Below, one piece after another: positions 30,016 to 40,327 of a DNA stretch of 64,000 bases. The notes beneath the pieces are model-generated. The model saw only the letters and a program-made list of their open reading frames with translations. It was not told the DNA's origin and searched no databases. The first letter of the stretch is position 1; every line of letters begins with the position of its first letter. The DNA is from an uncultured Bacteroidota bacterium (GTDB taxonomy: Bacteria > Bacteroidota > Bacteroidia > Flavobacteriales > Flavobacteriaceae), in NCBI GenBank assembly GCA_902626585.1, contig CACOGA010000008.1, forward strand, positions 1 to 64,000, given 5' to 3'. Made by a program: the position numbers and the translations under genes.

Positions 30016-31407
30016 CTAAGTCATGTTTCTTGGATCGACTAATTGGTCGTACTCTTCAGCGGTCAGATACCCTGATTTAATAGCTTCATCCCTCAATGTA
30101 GTATCATTTTTATAAGCATTGTTAGCAATCTCAGCAGCCTTGTAATATCCAATTTTTGGATTTAATGCAGTGACTAGCATCAATGAGTTATCTAATTTTT
30201 TCTTTATTGATTTTAAGTTTGGAATTATACCAATAATACAGTTGGAATTGAAACTATTGACAGCATCTGCGATTAATATTGAAGAATTAATAAAATTATA
30301 AATAATCACAGGTTTAAAAACATTTAGTTGAAAATGTCCCTGAGTTCCTGAAAAAGTAATAGCTGAATCATTTCCAATAACCTGACTACACACCATTGAC
30401 ATTGCTTCACATTGAGTGGGATTAACTTTACCAGGCATGATTGAACTTCCAGGTTCATTTGCTGGTAAAATTATTTCACCGATTCCGCTTCTGGGTCCTG
30501 ATGAAAGCATTCTTATATCATTTGATATTTTATTTATTGAAACAGCAATTTTTTTTAAAGAATTGTGACAATCAACCAATGAATCATTAGAAGATAATGC
30601 CTCAAACTTATTTTCTGCAGTAACGAATGGATAACCTGTTTCATTAGCAATTATTTTAGCAACTTTTTCAGAGTATCCATCTGGGGTATTCAAACCTGTT
30701 CCAACTGCCGTACCTCCAAGAGCAATTTCTAAAATAAATTTCATCGAGCTTTCCAAACTAATAATACCATTTTCGATTTGCTTTTTAAAAGCTGAAAATT
30801 CTTGACCTAATGTTATAGGAGTTGCATCCATCATGTGTGTTCTTCCGATTTTCACAACATCTTTAAATTCTTCAGATTTATCGTGAAGGGATTTTTTTAA
30901 ATCCTCGAGAGCGGGAAGGGTTTTTGTTGAAATCAACTTATAGGCAGCAATATGCATTGCCGTTGGAAATGTATCATTAGAGGATTGAGATTTATTTACA
31001 TCGTCATTGGCTTTAACATATTTTTCATCTTTTAAGTCCCTCCCAATCAATTGTTGACACCTATTTGATATCACCTCATTAACATTCATATTAGTTTGAG
31101 TACCAGAACCTGTTTGCCATACCACTAGTGGAAACTGTTCGTCATGTTTACCAGTGGTTATTTCATCACAAACTTTGGAAATTAGATCCATTTTTTCTTT
31201 TGAAAGTACTCCGCATGAATGATTTGTGATGGCAGCTGCTTTTTTAACAATAGCATATGCGTAGATTATTTCTATTGGCATTGATGACTTAGGTCCAATT
31301 TTAAAGTTATTTCTCGATCTTTCAGTTTGAGCACCCCAAAGTTTGTCAGCGGGTACCTTAACTTCGCCTATAGTATCTTTTTCGATTCTGTATTCCATGG
31401 TTAGCAA
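30016..31407 (-). CDS. fumC: Class II fumarate hydratase
   Basis: '[35 protein letters not shown]', '[24 protein letters not shown]'. Confidence 0.97.
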   Translation of the reverse strand: MLTMEYRIEKDTIGEVKVPADKLWGAQTERSRNNFKIGPKSSMPIEIIYAYAIVKKAAAITNHSCGVLSKEKMDLISKVCDEITTGKHDEQFPLVVWQTGSGTQTNMNVNEVISNRCQQLIGRDLKDEKYVKANDDVNKSQSSNDTFPTAMHIAAYKLISTKTLPALEDLKKSLHDKSEEFKDVVKIGRTHMMDATPITLGQEFSAFKKQIENGIISLESSMKFILEIALGGTAVGTGLNTPDGYSEKVAKIIANETGYPFVTAENKFEALSSNDSLVDCHNSLKKIAVSINKISNDIRMLSSGPRSGIGEIILPANEPGSSIMPGKVNPTQCEAMSMVCSQVIGNDSAITFSGTQGHFQLNVFKPVIIYNFINSSILIADAVNSFNSNCIIGIIPNLKSIKKKLDNSLMLVTALNPKIGYYKAAEIANNAYKNDTTLRDEAIKSGYLTAEEYDQLVDPRNMT

Positions 31408-31415
31408 TTATAATA

Positions 31416-31423
31416 CAAATTTA
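31416..31423 (-). promoter_or_regulatory. Candidate -7 element (TAnnTTTG) for fumC
   Basis: Minus-strand TAAATTTG just upstream of the fumC start. Confidence 0.4.
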
Positions 31424-31553
31424 CACATTAAATGTAACTAAACGCAAAATGATTCATTTATGCTATTCACACAGAAACAATGTTGAAAATTATTTAAACT
31501 AAATATTATATGTAAGTGATCTAAATATTATATTTGCTAAAACAGATTAAATT

Positions 31554-31721
31554 ATGTTTGAGTTTGATCAATATTTAGGTTTTTTAGCATTTTTAACTAT
31601 ACTAACTATAGGTTTTTGGTTATTCTTTGTATTGCTTCTTTTTGTTATACCCTATTGGGTTTTCGGTGCGTTAAAAGAAAGAATTGAAGAGCTAATACAG
31701 GAAAGAAAAAAGAAAATGTAG
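31554..31721 (+). CDS. Small membrane protein, 55 aa
   Basis: MFEFDQYLGFLAFLTILTIGFWLFFVLLLFVIPYWVFGALKERIEELIQERKKKM*, preceded by TATATTTG at 31529-31536. Absent from the ORF track because of length. Confidence 0.65.
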   Translation: MFEFDQYLGFLAFLTILTIGFWLFFVLLLFVIPYWVFGALKERIEELIQERKKKM

Positions 31722-31722
31722 T

Positions 31723-34179
31723 TTAAGATCCAAAACTACCATCATCATAACCACCACTTCTCATTTGTCTTCTGTTTTGATTTTTCTTTTGATTAAATCG
31801 GTAAGTAAAATTTAAAGTTGCTGATCTCTGGCTCCACCTAAATTCAAAGTCATTGTAGAAATTTTCATTAAAAGTTTCATTTCTCCAACCCCTTTGGTCC
31901 AATAAATCTTTGATATTTAAGGTTAACGTAGCGTTATCATTAAACAATTCCTTACTAAAAGCTAAATCAATCGAAAAGTCGCCATCACTCTTACTTACAG
32001 CAGTTTCATTGGGCCCTCTTATATTCATCCTTGTTTGCCAATCAATTTTGCCAGGAAGAGTAAGCTTGCTATTCAGTCTAAAACTCCAGCTAACATTTTC
32101 GTTATCATAAATAATATCGTTATAAGTACCTTCAACTTTATTCTGGAACAAATTGAAGTTTGTATTAATATTCCACTTTCTTCCTTTTCTGTAGGAAAGG
32201 TTCAATTCAAAACCAAATCTCTCGTTTGTAGATAGATTAATAGGTGTTCTAACAACTATTGGTACGTTAACTCCATTAATTTCGGCATAATCTCCAGTCT
32301 CTTCTATAATGGTATTTATAGAATTAGTTGATCTTTGGAAATAAGCTGATGTATTAACGGTAAAAGACGATTTATATCTCTTTACATATCCAAAATCAAT
32401 ATTATTGGAGTATGTGGGGTCTAAGTAGGGATTTCCCTGCCAAATAAGTATTGGGCTTATTTTTGTAGGGAAAGGATTAATAAACCTTGACCAGGGTCTC
32501 CTTATTCTTCTGTTATAACCAAAAGTTAGTGTTTCGTCATCAGTTATCTCTAAACCAAAATTGAAGGTAGGAAAAAGACCTGTATCATCAATTTTAGTAA
32601 AATCTTGTATTGTGAGTTGATTCACATTTTTGAGCGTATTCTCAACCCTGAGCCCCAAAAGAAAAGAATATTTATCTTCAACTTTAACTCCATACTGTGT
32701 ATAAGCAGCACTTATTCTTTCTTTATATTGAAATAAATTACTTTGGTCAAAATCTTCAACAAAAACACTGTTTACATTATCGAAAACTTTGTAATCCGTA
32801 ACATCATCTTCACTTTCAATTCGAATTCCAGCTTCAAATTGACGGTTTTCTCCTATTGGTAAAACAAAATCAGAACGAATTAAAAAAGATTCAGATTGTA
32901 TATTTTCATCGACACTTTCGTTCACAATTCCATTTTCGTCAATTAATGAATTTTCCCATTCTTTTGAGTTTTCATACTGAAGGTCAACAGTTATTAACTG
33001 GCCTTCATCGTCAAGTTTTCTTTCAAAGTTTAAATTATACTCTCGATTATTGTCAATATCATTTTCAAAATCGTTTTGATTGATTGTGTTCAAAACATTT
33101 GAATTAGCATCTAATTCTCTTATTGTATTAGACTCTAAATTATCAGAACCATAACTATTGTAAAAAAATGAACCTAAAAGTGAAGTTTTATCATCAATAT
33201 ACCATTCGAAACCATTATTAATAAAATATCCATCACTAACTCTTTCACGGGTTCTGTCCTCACTGAAGAAAGTGCTTGGTTCTGAGCCATTAAAGTATTC
33301 AGTTATTCCGCTTGAACTCCCTGGCCTAATTCTGTCGTATATGCTAGACGAATTAAAGAAATTAATCGCACCGTTTCTGTAGTTTATGTTGGTTGATAAT
33401 GAATTTGATTTTGGTTCACCAACATTAGCACTTAGTGAGCCATTTAATCCAAGTTTTTTTGACTTTCTGAGGATGATATTAATTATACCTCCGCTACCTT
33501 CTGCTTCATATCTGGCTGACGGTGAAGTTATGACCTCAACTTTCTCAATAGCATCAGCTGGTAATTCTTTAAGAAAAGATGAGTTAACACCAACTAATCT
33601 GGATGGCTTACCGTTGATCAAAATTCTAGCTGCATCATTACCTCTAAGTAGTATATTTCCATCAATATCAGTTGATACTGACGGAATGTTATCTAAAACA
33701 TCTGTTCCAGTTCCACCCCTTACTGTCAAATCCTTACCAACAGTATATATTTTTTTATCTAATTTGATTTCGACTGTTGTTTCCTCAGCAATGATTTCGA
33801 CTTCACCTAAAGATTCGAAATCAAGTTCAAGTTTTATTTCCCCAAGATCTAAATTATCATTTAGTGCTACATCATCTAATGTCACATTTTTGAAGGAGAT
33901 ATATTCGATTAATATATTGTAATTTCCTTCTTTGGCTGGAAATGAAAATTTCCCAGAATCATTACTGATACCTCCGGTGATAACATTATTATTCGCCGTG
34001 TCTAGCAGGGTAATAGTTGCGTATTCAAGTAATTCATCATTTTCAAGACTAGAAATTATACCTGATACGAAAAACTCTTTTGATTGGTTGTTGTAAGATT
34101 GTGAATAATTTAATTTGAAAATAAGCAGGAAAACTGTTACGATAAGCAGCTTTTTCATAGTTTGTTTTTTTGTTTTCAT
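31723..34179 (-). CDS. TonB-dependent receptor / outer-membrane beta-barrel protein with N-terminal carboxypeptidase-regulatory-like domain
   Basis: Signal peptide, 'GIISNDSGKFSFPAKEGNYNILIEYISF', plug domain 'GTDVLDNIPSVSTDIDGNILLRGNDAARILINGKPSRLVG', 'VEVITSPSARYEAEGSGGIINIILRK'. Confidence 0.93.
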   Translation of the reverse strand: MKTKKQTMKKLLIVTVFLLIFKLNYSQSYNNQSKEFFVSGIISSLENDELLEYATITLLDTANNNVITGGISNDSGKFSFPAKEGNYNILIEYISFKNVTLDDVALNDNLDLGEIKLELDFESLGEVEIIAEETTVEIKLDKKIYTVGKDLTVRGGTGTDVLDNIPSVSTDIDGNILLRGNDAARILINGKPSRLVGVNSSFLKELPADAIEKVEVITSPSARYEAEGSGGIINIILRKSKKLGLNGSLSANVGEPKSNSLSTNINYRNGAINFFNSSSIYDRIRPGSSSGITEYFNGSEPSTFFSEDRTRERVSDGYFINNGFEWYIDDKTSLLGSFFYNSYGSDNLESNTIRELDANSNVLNTINQNDFENDIDNNREYNLNFERKLDDEGQLITVDLQYENSKEWENSLIDENGIVNESVDENIQSESFLIRSDFVLPIGENRQFEAGIRIESEDDVTDYKVFDNVNSVFVEDFDQSNLFQYKERISAAYTQYGVKVEDKYSFLLGLRVENTLKNVNQLTIQDFTKIDDTGLFPTFNFGLEITDDETLTFGYNRRIRRPWSRFINPFPTKISPILIWQGNPYLDPTYSNNIDFGYVKRYKSSFTVNTSAYFQRSTNSINTIIEETGDYAEINGVNVPIVVRTPINLSTNERFGFELNLSYRKGRKWNINTNFNLFQNKVEGTYNDIIYDNENVSWSFRLNSKLTLPGKIDWQTRMNIRGPNETAVSKSDGDFSIDLAFSKELFNDNATLTLNIKDLLDQRGWRNETFNENFYNDFEFRWSQRSATLNFTYRFNQKKNQNRRQMRSGGYDDGSFGS

Positions 34180-34242
34180 TACAAACTAATCAAAACGCAT
34201 GCCAGTAAAACTCCCCGTAATGGGTTAATTAAACTTGAAACT

Positions 34243-34581
34243 TTAAATTAACCGGTCAATATTTTCTTTTGGTCTACCGATGACAGCTTTATTTTTAGCT
34301 TCGATTATTGGTCTTTCCATAAGTTTTGGCTCTTCACAAAGTAGGTGAATAATTTGATCATCACTAAGATTTTTATCTTTGAAATTTTCCCTCCAAATTT
34401 TTTCGTTTTTTCTTATCAATTGTAATGGTTTCAAACCCAATTTGTTCAACAATTGTTTCATTTTGGTTTCAGAAATTCCTTCATTCATATAATTAATTAT
34501 TTCAAACGAAGCTTTTTTTTGGGTCAAATACTCAATACCCTCTCTTGATTTTCTGCATCTAGGATTATGATAAATTTTCAT
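34243..34581 (-). CDS. ArsC/Spx-family (arsenate reductase-like) protein
   Basis: 'MKIYHNPRCRKSREGIEYLTQK', 'MERPIIEAKNKAVIGRPKENI'. Confidence 0.88.
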   Translation of the reverse strand: MKIYHNPRCRKSREGIEYLTQKKASFEIINYMNEGISETKMKQLLNKLGLKPLQLIRKNEKIWRENFKDKNLSDDQIIHLLCEEPKLMERPIIEAKNKAVIGRPKENIDRLI

Positions 34582-34585
34582 TTAA

Positions 34586-35675
34586 TTATTTCTTTGAATT
34601 AAACATTAAAAATGATTTTAAAAATTGATTGATATTTCCGTCTAATACGGATTCAATATTACCAGTCTCTGCTCCTGTTCTAAGATCTTTGACAAGTTTG
34701 TAAGGATGAAGAACATAATTCCTAATTTGACTACCCCATTCAATTTTTTTCTTTTCTGATTCTATTTCCGATCTTTTTTGATTTTTTTTCTTTATTTCAA
34801 TTTCGTAAAGTTGTGATTTCAGCATTTGCATTGCTCTAATTTTATTATCTAATTGAGATCTAGTTTCTGAGCATGTTATCTGAATTCCGGTTGGTTTATG
34901 GGTGATCTGGACTTTTGTTTCTATTTTATTGACACTTTGTCCACCGGCTCCGCTAGATCTTGATGTATTAATTTCAATATCAGACTGATTGATTTCAATA
35001 TTAATAGAATCATCAACAAGAGGATAAACATATACCGATGCAAAACTTGTATGTCTTTTTGCATTGGAATCAAAGGGGGATATTCTGACCAGTCTATGTA
35101 CACCATTTTCGCTTTTTAACCAACCAAATGCATATTCTCCTTCAAATTTCAAAGTTGCCGTTTTGATTCCTGCAGAATCACCATCTTGTTCATTTAATTT
35201 AGAGACTTTGAAACCATTTTTATCTCCAAACATTGTATACATTCTCATCAACATTTGCGCCCAATCACAACTTTCAGTTCCTCCAGCTCCTGCTGTAATT
35301 TGTAGTACCGCATCCATATTATCTGACTCATCAGATAGCATGGTTTTAAATTCAAGTTCTTTTAAGAAATCTTCTGCTGAATTATATTGATTTAACAATT
35401 CCTCATCGCTACACTCATTATTTTTATTAAAGTCTAATAAAATCTCTAAATCAGAAATATTTTCACTTAATTTAATAATGTTGTCAACCCAGTTTTTTAG
35501 GAATTTAATTTTTTTGAGAACTATTTGAGCTTTTGAAGAATTATCCCAAAAATCAGGCTTCAGTGTTTTGTTTTCTTCAATTTCTAGTGTAGACTTTTTA
35601 TTTTCAAAGTCAAAGATACCCCCTTAACGCGTCCAGGCGATTTCTAAGTGATTCTATTTGTTCTAGAGTTATCAT
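34586..35675 (-). CDS. prfB: Peptide chain release factor 2, requiring programmed +1 frameshift
   Basis: Zero-frame leader ATG 35675: [24 protein letters not shown]; frameshift site AGGGGGTATCTTTGAC; +1 frame continues [25 protein letters not shown]...; GGQ motif '[35 protein letters not shown]'. Track ORF (34586-35398) is only the C-terminal part. Confidence 0.95.
35608..35625 (-). promoter_or_regulatory. RF2 programmed +1 frameshift site with SD-like AGGGGG
   Basis: Minus strand AAGGGGG-TAT-CTT-TGA-C; in-frame TGA at 35610-35612. Confidence 0.93.
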
Positions 35676-35760
35676 GCAATAAAATTAATACTAATTAAAC
35701 AAGTTGAGAATATTTTTATTAAAAATTTATATTGTGTAGATTTAATAAAAATTTAAACCA

Positions 35761-38199
35761 ATGCTTAAAGATAAATTCAAGCTTATATTTTTCCTGCTTT
35801 CATTATGCTTTTCATTTTCTTTTTCAAACGAACTTGAACAATTCAAAGGATTTTTTAATTTCTCATATGATGATTCAAAGGGCAAAATTTTTCTTGAAGT
35901 TGATAAGCTAGATTATGAATTCCTATATATTGGGTCTCTAGCGTCAGGTGTTGGTTCAAATGACATTGGTTTAGATAGAGGTCAACTAGGTTCTGAAAAG
36001 CTTGTGAAATTTGTTAAAAAGGGAAACAAAATACTTTTGATAGAACCAAACCTTTATTTTAGAGCTCAAACCGATAATATAAGTGAAAAAAAGAGCGTTG
36101 AACAAGCCTTTGCAAAATCTGTTATTTTTGGATTTGAAATAATTGAAAAAAATGATCAAAGTTTTTTAATTGACTTTACTCCATTTTTATTGTTTGATAG
36201 GCATGGGGTAGCTAAAAAACTAAGAGATCTGAAACAAGGCTCATATAAAATTGACAAATCTAAAAGTGCTATCGAAATTTACAACACAAAAGCTTTTCCT
36301 GAAAATGTTGAATTTGAAGCTTTATTAACTTTTTCAGGCGAGGCAAAAGGAAATCTAATAAAAAGTGTTTCACCTGATCCAAACAATGTTTCGGTAATTC
36401 AGCATCATTCTTTTATAAAGCTTCCTGATAATAACTATCAGCCAAGAAAATTTGACCCAAGAAGCGGTGCAATATCAATTTCATTCATGGACTATTCTAC
36501 TCCAATTGACGAACCAATCGTAAAAAAATATGTAATCAGACATCGATTAGAAAAGAAAAACCCTAATCATGAAATTTCTGAGGCGGTTGAACCAATTATC
36601 TATTACTTAGATCCTGGAACACCTGAGCCAGTGAAGAGTGCATTATTAGATGGTGGTAAATGGTGGAATCAGGCATACGAGTCTATCGGCTTTAAAGATG
36701 CTTTTCAGATTAAAATTCTTCCTCATGATATAGATCCGTTAGATTGTAGGTATAATGTGATTCAGTGGGTTCATCGATCCACCAGAGGATGGAGTTATGG
36801 TGCTAGTGTTGTCGACCCTAGAACAGGTGAAATTATAAAAGGTCATGTTAGCTTAGGTAGTCTTAGAATTAGACAGGATTACATGATAGCTCAGGCATTG
36901 ACCAAAGAACCATTTGCTACTAAAAACAATAATAATAAAATGATGGACTTAGCCATAGCGAGAATAAGGCAGTTGAGTGCTCATGAGATAGGACATACAA
37001 TAGGATTTGCTCATAATTTTGCAGCAAGTACCAATGAAAGAGCCTCAGTCATGGATTATCCTCATCCATTGGTAAAATTAATTGATAATGAAGTTGTTTT
37101 TGACGATGCTTATGATACTGGAATAGGTGATTGGGATAAGGTCACCGTTGCATACAGCTATAGTGATTTTAGAAAAGATCAAAATGAAGCTTTTGAGTTA
37201 AATAAAATATTGGAGAATTCAACTTCTGAAGGTTTAAGATTTATTAGTGACTATGATGCCCGATCAATCGACGGCTCTCATGCATATGCTCATTTATGGG
37301 ATAACGGACAAACCGCTTATTCGGGACTAGATAATGTGATAGAAATCAGAAAAAAGGCAATTGAAAATTTTTCTGAGTATAATGTTCCAAAAGGCACACC
37401 AAATTCGGTATTGGAGGACGTTTTTGTTCCATTGTACTTTTTTCACAGATATCAAACAGAAGCCACTGCTAAGTTAATCGGTGGTATGAATTATAATTAT
37501 TCCTTAGTTGGTGATAATCAGCAAGACTATTATTATGTTGAAAGATCCTATCAAATACAAGCTTTAAATTCATTAATGAAAACATTAAGTCCTAATTTTT
37601 TAGCAATTCCTAAGGAAAAATTAATTTTGTTTCCGCCTAGGGCATTTGGATTTCCTAGAACCAGAGAATCATTTAAGTCTAACTTAGGAGTTGCATTTGA
37701 TCCCTTATCTGCTGCAGAAACATCATCAGATATGACTTTTAGCCTAATATTTAGACCTAAAAGACTAAATCGATTAATTTTACAACATTCATTGGACAAC
37801 TCAAATCTCAATCTAAAAGAATTGTATGATTTTATCCTTAAAAGAACAATCCTTTTGAAATCTTATGATTCCACAAATTATGAAGATTATTCTTACTTGC
37901 AAGAAATTCAACATATTGTTAACATTAATTTGCTAAAGAGTATTTTTAAAGTTATAAATAGTTCAAGTAGTTTTTCCCAGGTAAAAAGTATAAGTAACGA
38001 ATTTGTAAGAAAAATTACATCTGAGCTTTCTTCAAAAAGAAGTAAGAATTACAATCTTTCAAAATATCATAGATATTACCTGGACATGATTAATAGTTTT
38101 TATGAAGACCCACAAGAATATGAAATCATTGATTCATTAACCATACCTGATGGTTCTCCAATCGGATCTGACAATTGCACCAATTTCACAATTAGATGA
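35761..38199 (+). CDS. Secreted zinc-dependent metalloprotease (DUF5117/DUF4953-like)
   Basis: HExxH in 'LSAHEIGHTIGFAHNFAASTNERASVMDYPHP', 'KYVIRHRLEKKNP', 'PIIYYLDPGTPEPVKSALLDGGKWWNQAYESIGF'. Confidence 0.9.
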   Translation: MLKDKFKLIFFLLSLCFSFSFSNELEQFKGFFNFSYDDSKGKIFLEVDKLDYEFLYIGSLASGVGSNDIGLDRGQLGSEKLVKFVKKGNKILLIEPNLYFRAQTDNISEKKSVEQAFAKSVIFGFEIIEKNDQSFLIDFTPFLLFDRHGVAKKLRDLKQGSYKIDKSKSAIEIYNTKAFPENVEFEALLTFSGEAKGNLIKSVSPDPNNVSVIQHHSFIKLPDNNYQPRKFDPRSGAISISFMDYSTPIDEPIVKKYVIRHRLEKKNPNHEISEAVEPIIYYLDPGTPEPVKSALLDGGKWWNQAYESIGFKDAFQIKILPHDIDPLDCRYNVIQWVHRSTRGWSYGASVVDPRTGEIIKGHVSLGSLRIRQDYMIAQALTKEPFATKNNNNKMMDLAIARIRQLSAHEIGHTIGFAHNFAASTNERASVMDYPHPLVKLIDNEVVFDDAYDTGIGDWDKVTVAYSYSDFRKDQNEAFELNKILENSTSEGLRFISDYDARSIDGSHAYAHLWDNGQTAYSGLDNVIEIRKKAIENFSEYNVPKGTPNSVLEDVFVPLYFFHRYQTEATAKLIGGMNYNYSLVGDNQQDYYYVERSYQIQALNSLMKTLSPNFLAIPKEKLILFPPRAFGFPRTRESFKSNLGVAFDPLSAAETSSDMTFSLIFRPKRLNRLILQHSLDNSNLNLKELYDFILKRTILLKSYDSTNYEDYSYLQEIQHIVNINLLKSIFKVINSSSSFSQVKSISNEFVRKITSELSSKRSKNYNLSKYHRYYLDMINSFYEDPQEYEIIDSLTIPDGSPIGSDNCTNFTIR

Positions 38200-39218
38200 T
38201 TGACTTAAGAAGTGATACCATAACAAAACCAAGTGATAAGATGCTTGATACTATGCTCCAGGCAAAAGTTGGAGACGATGTTTATGGTGAGGATCCAACT
38301 GTAAAAGAGTTAGAAGAAAAAATTGCAAATTTTTTTGCAATGGACAGCGCAATGTTTTTCCCTTCTGGAACTATGGCTAATCAAACAGCTTTAAAAATTC
38401 ATACAAGCCCTGGGGATCAGGTCATTGCTCACGAATATTCCCATGTTTATAATTATGAGGGTGGTGGAGCCTCTTTTAACAGTGGGGTTTCTTTCAAGCT
38501 TCTTAAAGGAGACAAAGGCATGTTTAATCCAGATGAATTAAAATACGCTATTAATCCAAAGAATTTTTATCACGCACCATTAACAAAATTAGTGTCTTTA
38601 GAAAATACTACTAATAAAGGGGGTGGGCATTGTTGGGATGTTAATCAATTTGAGAAAATAAAAAAAATATGTGATGAAAATGAGCTTGGATTGCATATGG
38701 ATGGGGCCAGAGTATGGAATTCAATAGTTGCAAAAAACAACAACCCTGAGTTGTATGGAAATTATTTTGATACTATTTCTGTATGTTTAAGTAAAGGTCT
38801 GGGATGTCCAGTGGGTTCTATTCTTGTTGGTAAGAAAAAATTTATTGATAAAGCACTGAGGATTAGAAAAATTTTAGGTGGAGGCATGAGACAAGTAGGT
38901 TACTTGGCAGCCGCAGGCCTGTATGCACTAGAAAACAATTTACAAAGATTGTCTGTTGATCATCAAAAAGCCAAAGAAATAGCATCAAGGTTTTCATCCA
39001 AAGATTGCATTAACAGTGTTAATGAAGTAGAAACAAATATTATAATTTTGGAACTTAATGAATCTGTTGAAAAACAAAAAATCATTAATCATTTTTCTGA
39101 AAAAGAAATTATATTTGATTGGTATTCTATGGGTTTGAAAAAGATTAGAATTGTCACCCATCTAAATTACAGTGATGAGGACCACAAACGTCTTTTACAG
39201 GTTGTCGATAACTTATAA
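38196..39218 (+). CDS. ltaE: Threonine aldolase family (beta-eliminating lyase)
   Basis: '[44 protein letters not shown]', '[11 protein letters not shown]', '[16 protein letters not shown]'. Confidence 0.93.
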   Translation: MIDLRSDTITKPSDKMLDTMLQAKVGDDVYGEDPTVKELEEKIANFFAMDSAMFFPSGTMANQTALKIHTSPGDQVIAHEYSHVYNYEGGGASFNSGVSFKLLKGDKGMFNPDELKYAINPKNFYHAPLTKLVSLENTTNKGGGHCWDVNQFEKIKKICDENELGLHMDGARVWNSIVAKNNNPELYGNYFDTISVCLSKGLGCPVGSILVGKKKFIDKALRIRKILGGGMRQVGYLAAAGLYALENNLQRLSVDHQKAKEIASRFSSKDCINSVNEVETNIIILELNESVEKQKIINHFSEKEIIFDWYSMGLKKIRIVTHLNYSDEDHKRLLQVVDNL

Positions 39219-39249
39219 CTTATAATTTAAAATTCAGCTTAAAAACGCT

Positions 39250-39275
39250 TATTTTTGTAGTTCTATATAGCTACA
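39250..39275 (+). promoter_or_regulatory. Candidate promoter (-7 TATTTTTG) with adjoining palindrome TGTAG-TT-CTATATAG-CTACA
   Basis: TAnnTTTG at 39250-39257 followed directly by an inverted repeat containing CTATATAG (39263-39270), upstream of ATG 39284. Confidence 0.45.
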
Positions 39276-39283
39276 GTTTTTTG

Positions 39284-40327
39284 ATGAAAAAAAATAAAAA
39301 TGTTTTTAATAATCTGTTGGAGCTAGTTGGAAATACTCCGTTGGTCAAAATCAAAAATTTGACCAAGGATTTTGAGGGTACTTTTCTTGCAAAGCTTGAA
39401 TCAGCTAACCCTGGTCATTCCTCAAAGGACAGAATTGCTTTACACATAGTTGAAAATGCTGAAAAAAAGGGTATTCTAAAACCCGGTGATACGATTATTG
39501 AAACAACTTCAGGTAATACTGGATTCAGTCTAGCGATGGTTTCATTAATAAAAGGCTACGATTGTATTTTAGCTGTGTCATCTAAATCATCAACTGATAA
39601 GATAGATATGTTAAAGGCAATGGGGGCTAAAGTATATGTGTGTCCAGCAAATGTTGCTGCTGATGACCCAAGGTCTTATTATGAGGTAGCTAAAAGGCTA
39701 CACAAAGAAATCAAGGGATCAATTTATATCAATCAATACTTCAATGATTTAAATTCTGATGCCCATTACTCATCAACAGGACCAGAGATATGGAAACAAA
39801 CCGAAGGAAATATTACCCATTTAATAGTTTGTAGTGGTACAGGTGGTACAATTTCAGGGACTGCCAGGTATTTGAAGGAAAAAAACCCAAATGTTAAAGT
39901 TATTGGAGTTGATGCTTACGGTTCAGTTCTCAAAAAGTATCACGAAACCGGAGAATTTGACGAAAACGAAATTTATCCGTACCGAATTGAAGGCTTAGGG
40001 AAGAACCTTATACCTTCTGTAACAGATTTTGAAATAATTGATAAATATGTGAAGGTTTCTGATGAGGATAGTGCTCACGCAGCGAGACAGCTTGTTAAAT
40101 CTGAGGGTATTTTTGCTGGTTACACAAGTGGTGCGGCATTTCAGGCTGTAAGACAACTTAATGATGAAAAAGAATTTAAGAATTCTGACATGGTAGTTAT
40201 GATTTTTCCCGATCATGGATCTAGATATTTAAGTAAAATATATAGTGATGATTGGATGGAAAATCAGGGTTTTTCGGATTCAAAACATGAAATTAATACT
40301 AACGATACACAATACATTATAAAATAA
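39284..40327 (+). CDS. PLP-dependent cysteine-synthase-family enzyme, candidate cysteate synthase
   Basis: '[10 protein letters not shown]', variant PLP-Lys motif '[16 protein letters not shown]', '[11 protein letters not shown]', '[20 protein letters not shown]'. Directly abuts the alpha-oxoamine synthase gene. Confidence 0.85.
   Translation: MKKNKNVFNNLLELVGNTPLVKIKNLTKDFEGTFLAKLESANPGHSSKDRIALHIVENAEKKGILKPGDTIIETTSGNTGFSLAMVSLIKGYDCILAVSSKSSTDKIDMLKAMGAKVYVCPANVAADDPRSYYEVAKRLHKEIKGSIYINQYFNDLNSDAHYSSTGPEIWKQTEGNITHLIVCSGTGGTISGTARYLKEKNPNVKVIGVDAYGSVLKKYHETGEFDENEIYPYRIEGLGKNLIPSVTDFEIIDKYVKVSDEDSAHAARQLVKSEGIFAGYTSGAAFQAVRQLNDEKEFKNSDMVVMIFPDHGSRYLSKIYSDDWMENQGFSDSKHEINTNDTQYIIK

Noticed and set aside
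33386-33922. Plus-strand 178-aa ORF antisense to the TonB-dependent receptor
   Set aside because: Lies fully opposite a well-supported receptor gene and shows no recognisable protein features.
34586-35398. RF2 as a truncated gene or pseudogene starting at 35398
   Set aside because: The upstream leader and canonical AGGGGGTATCTTTGAC frameshift site explain the missing N-terminus.
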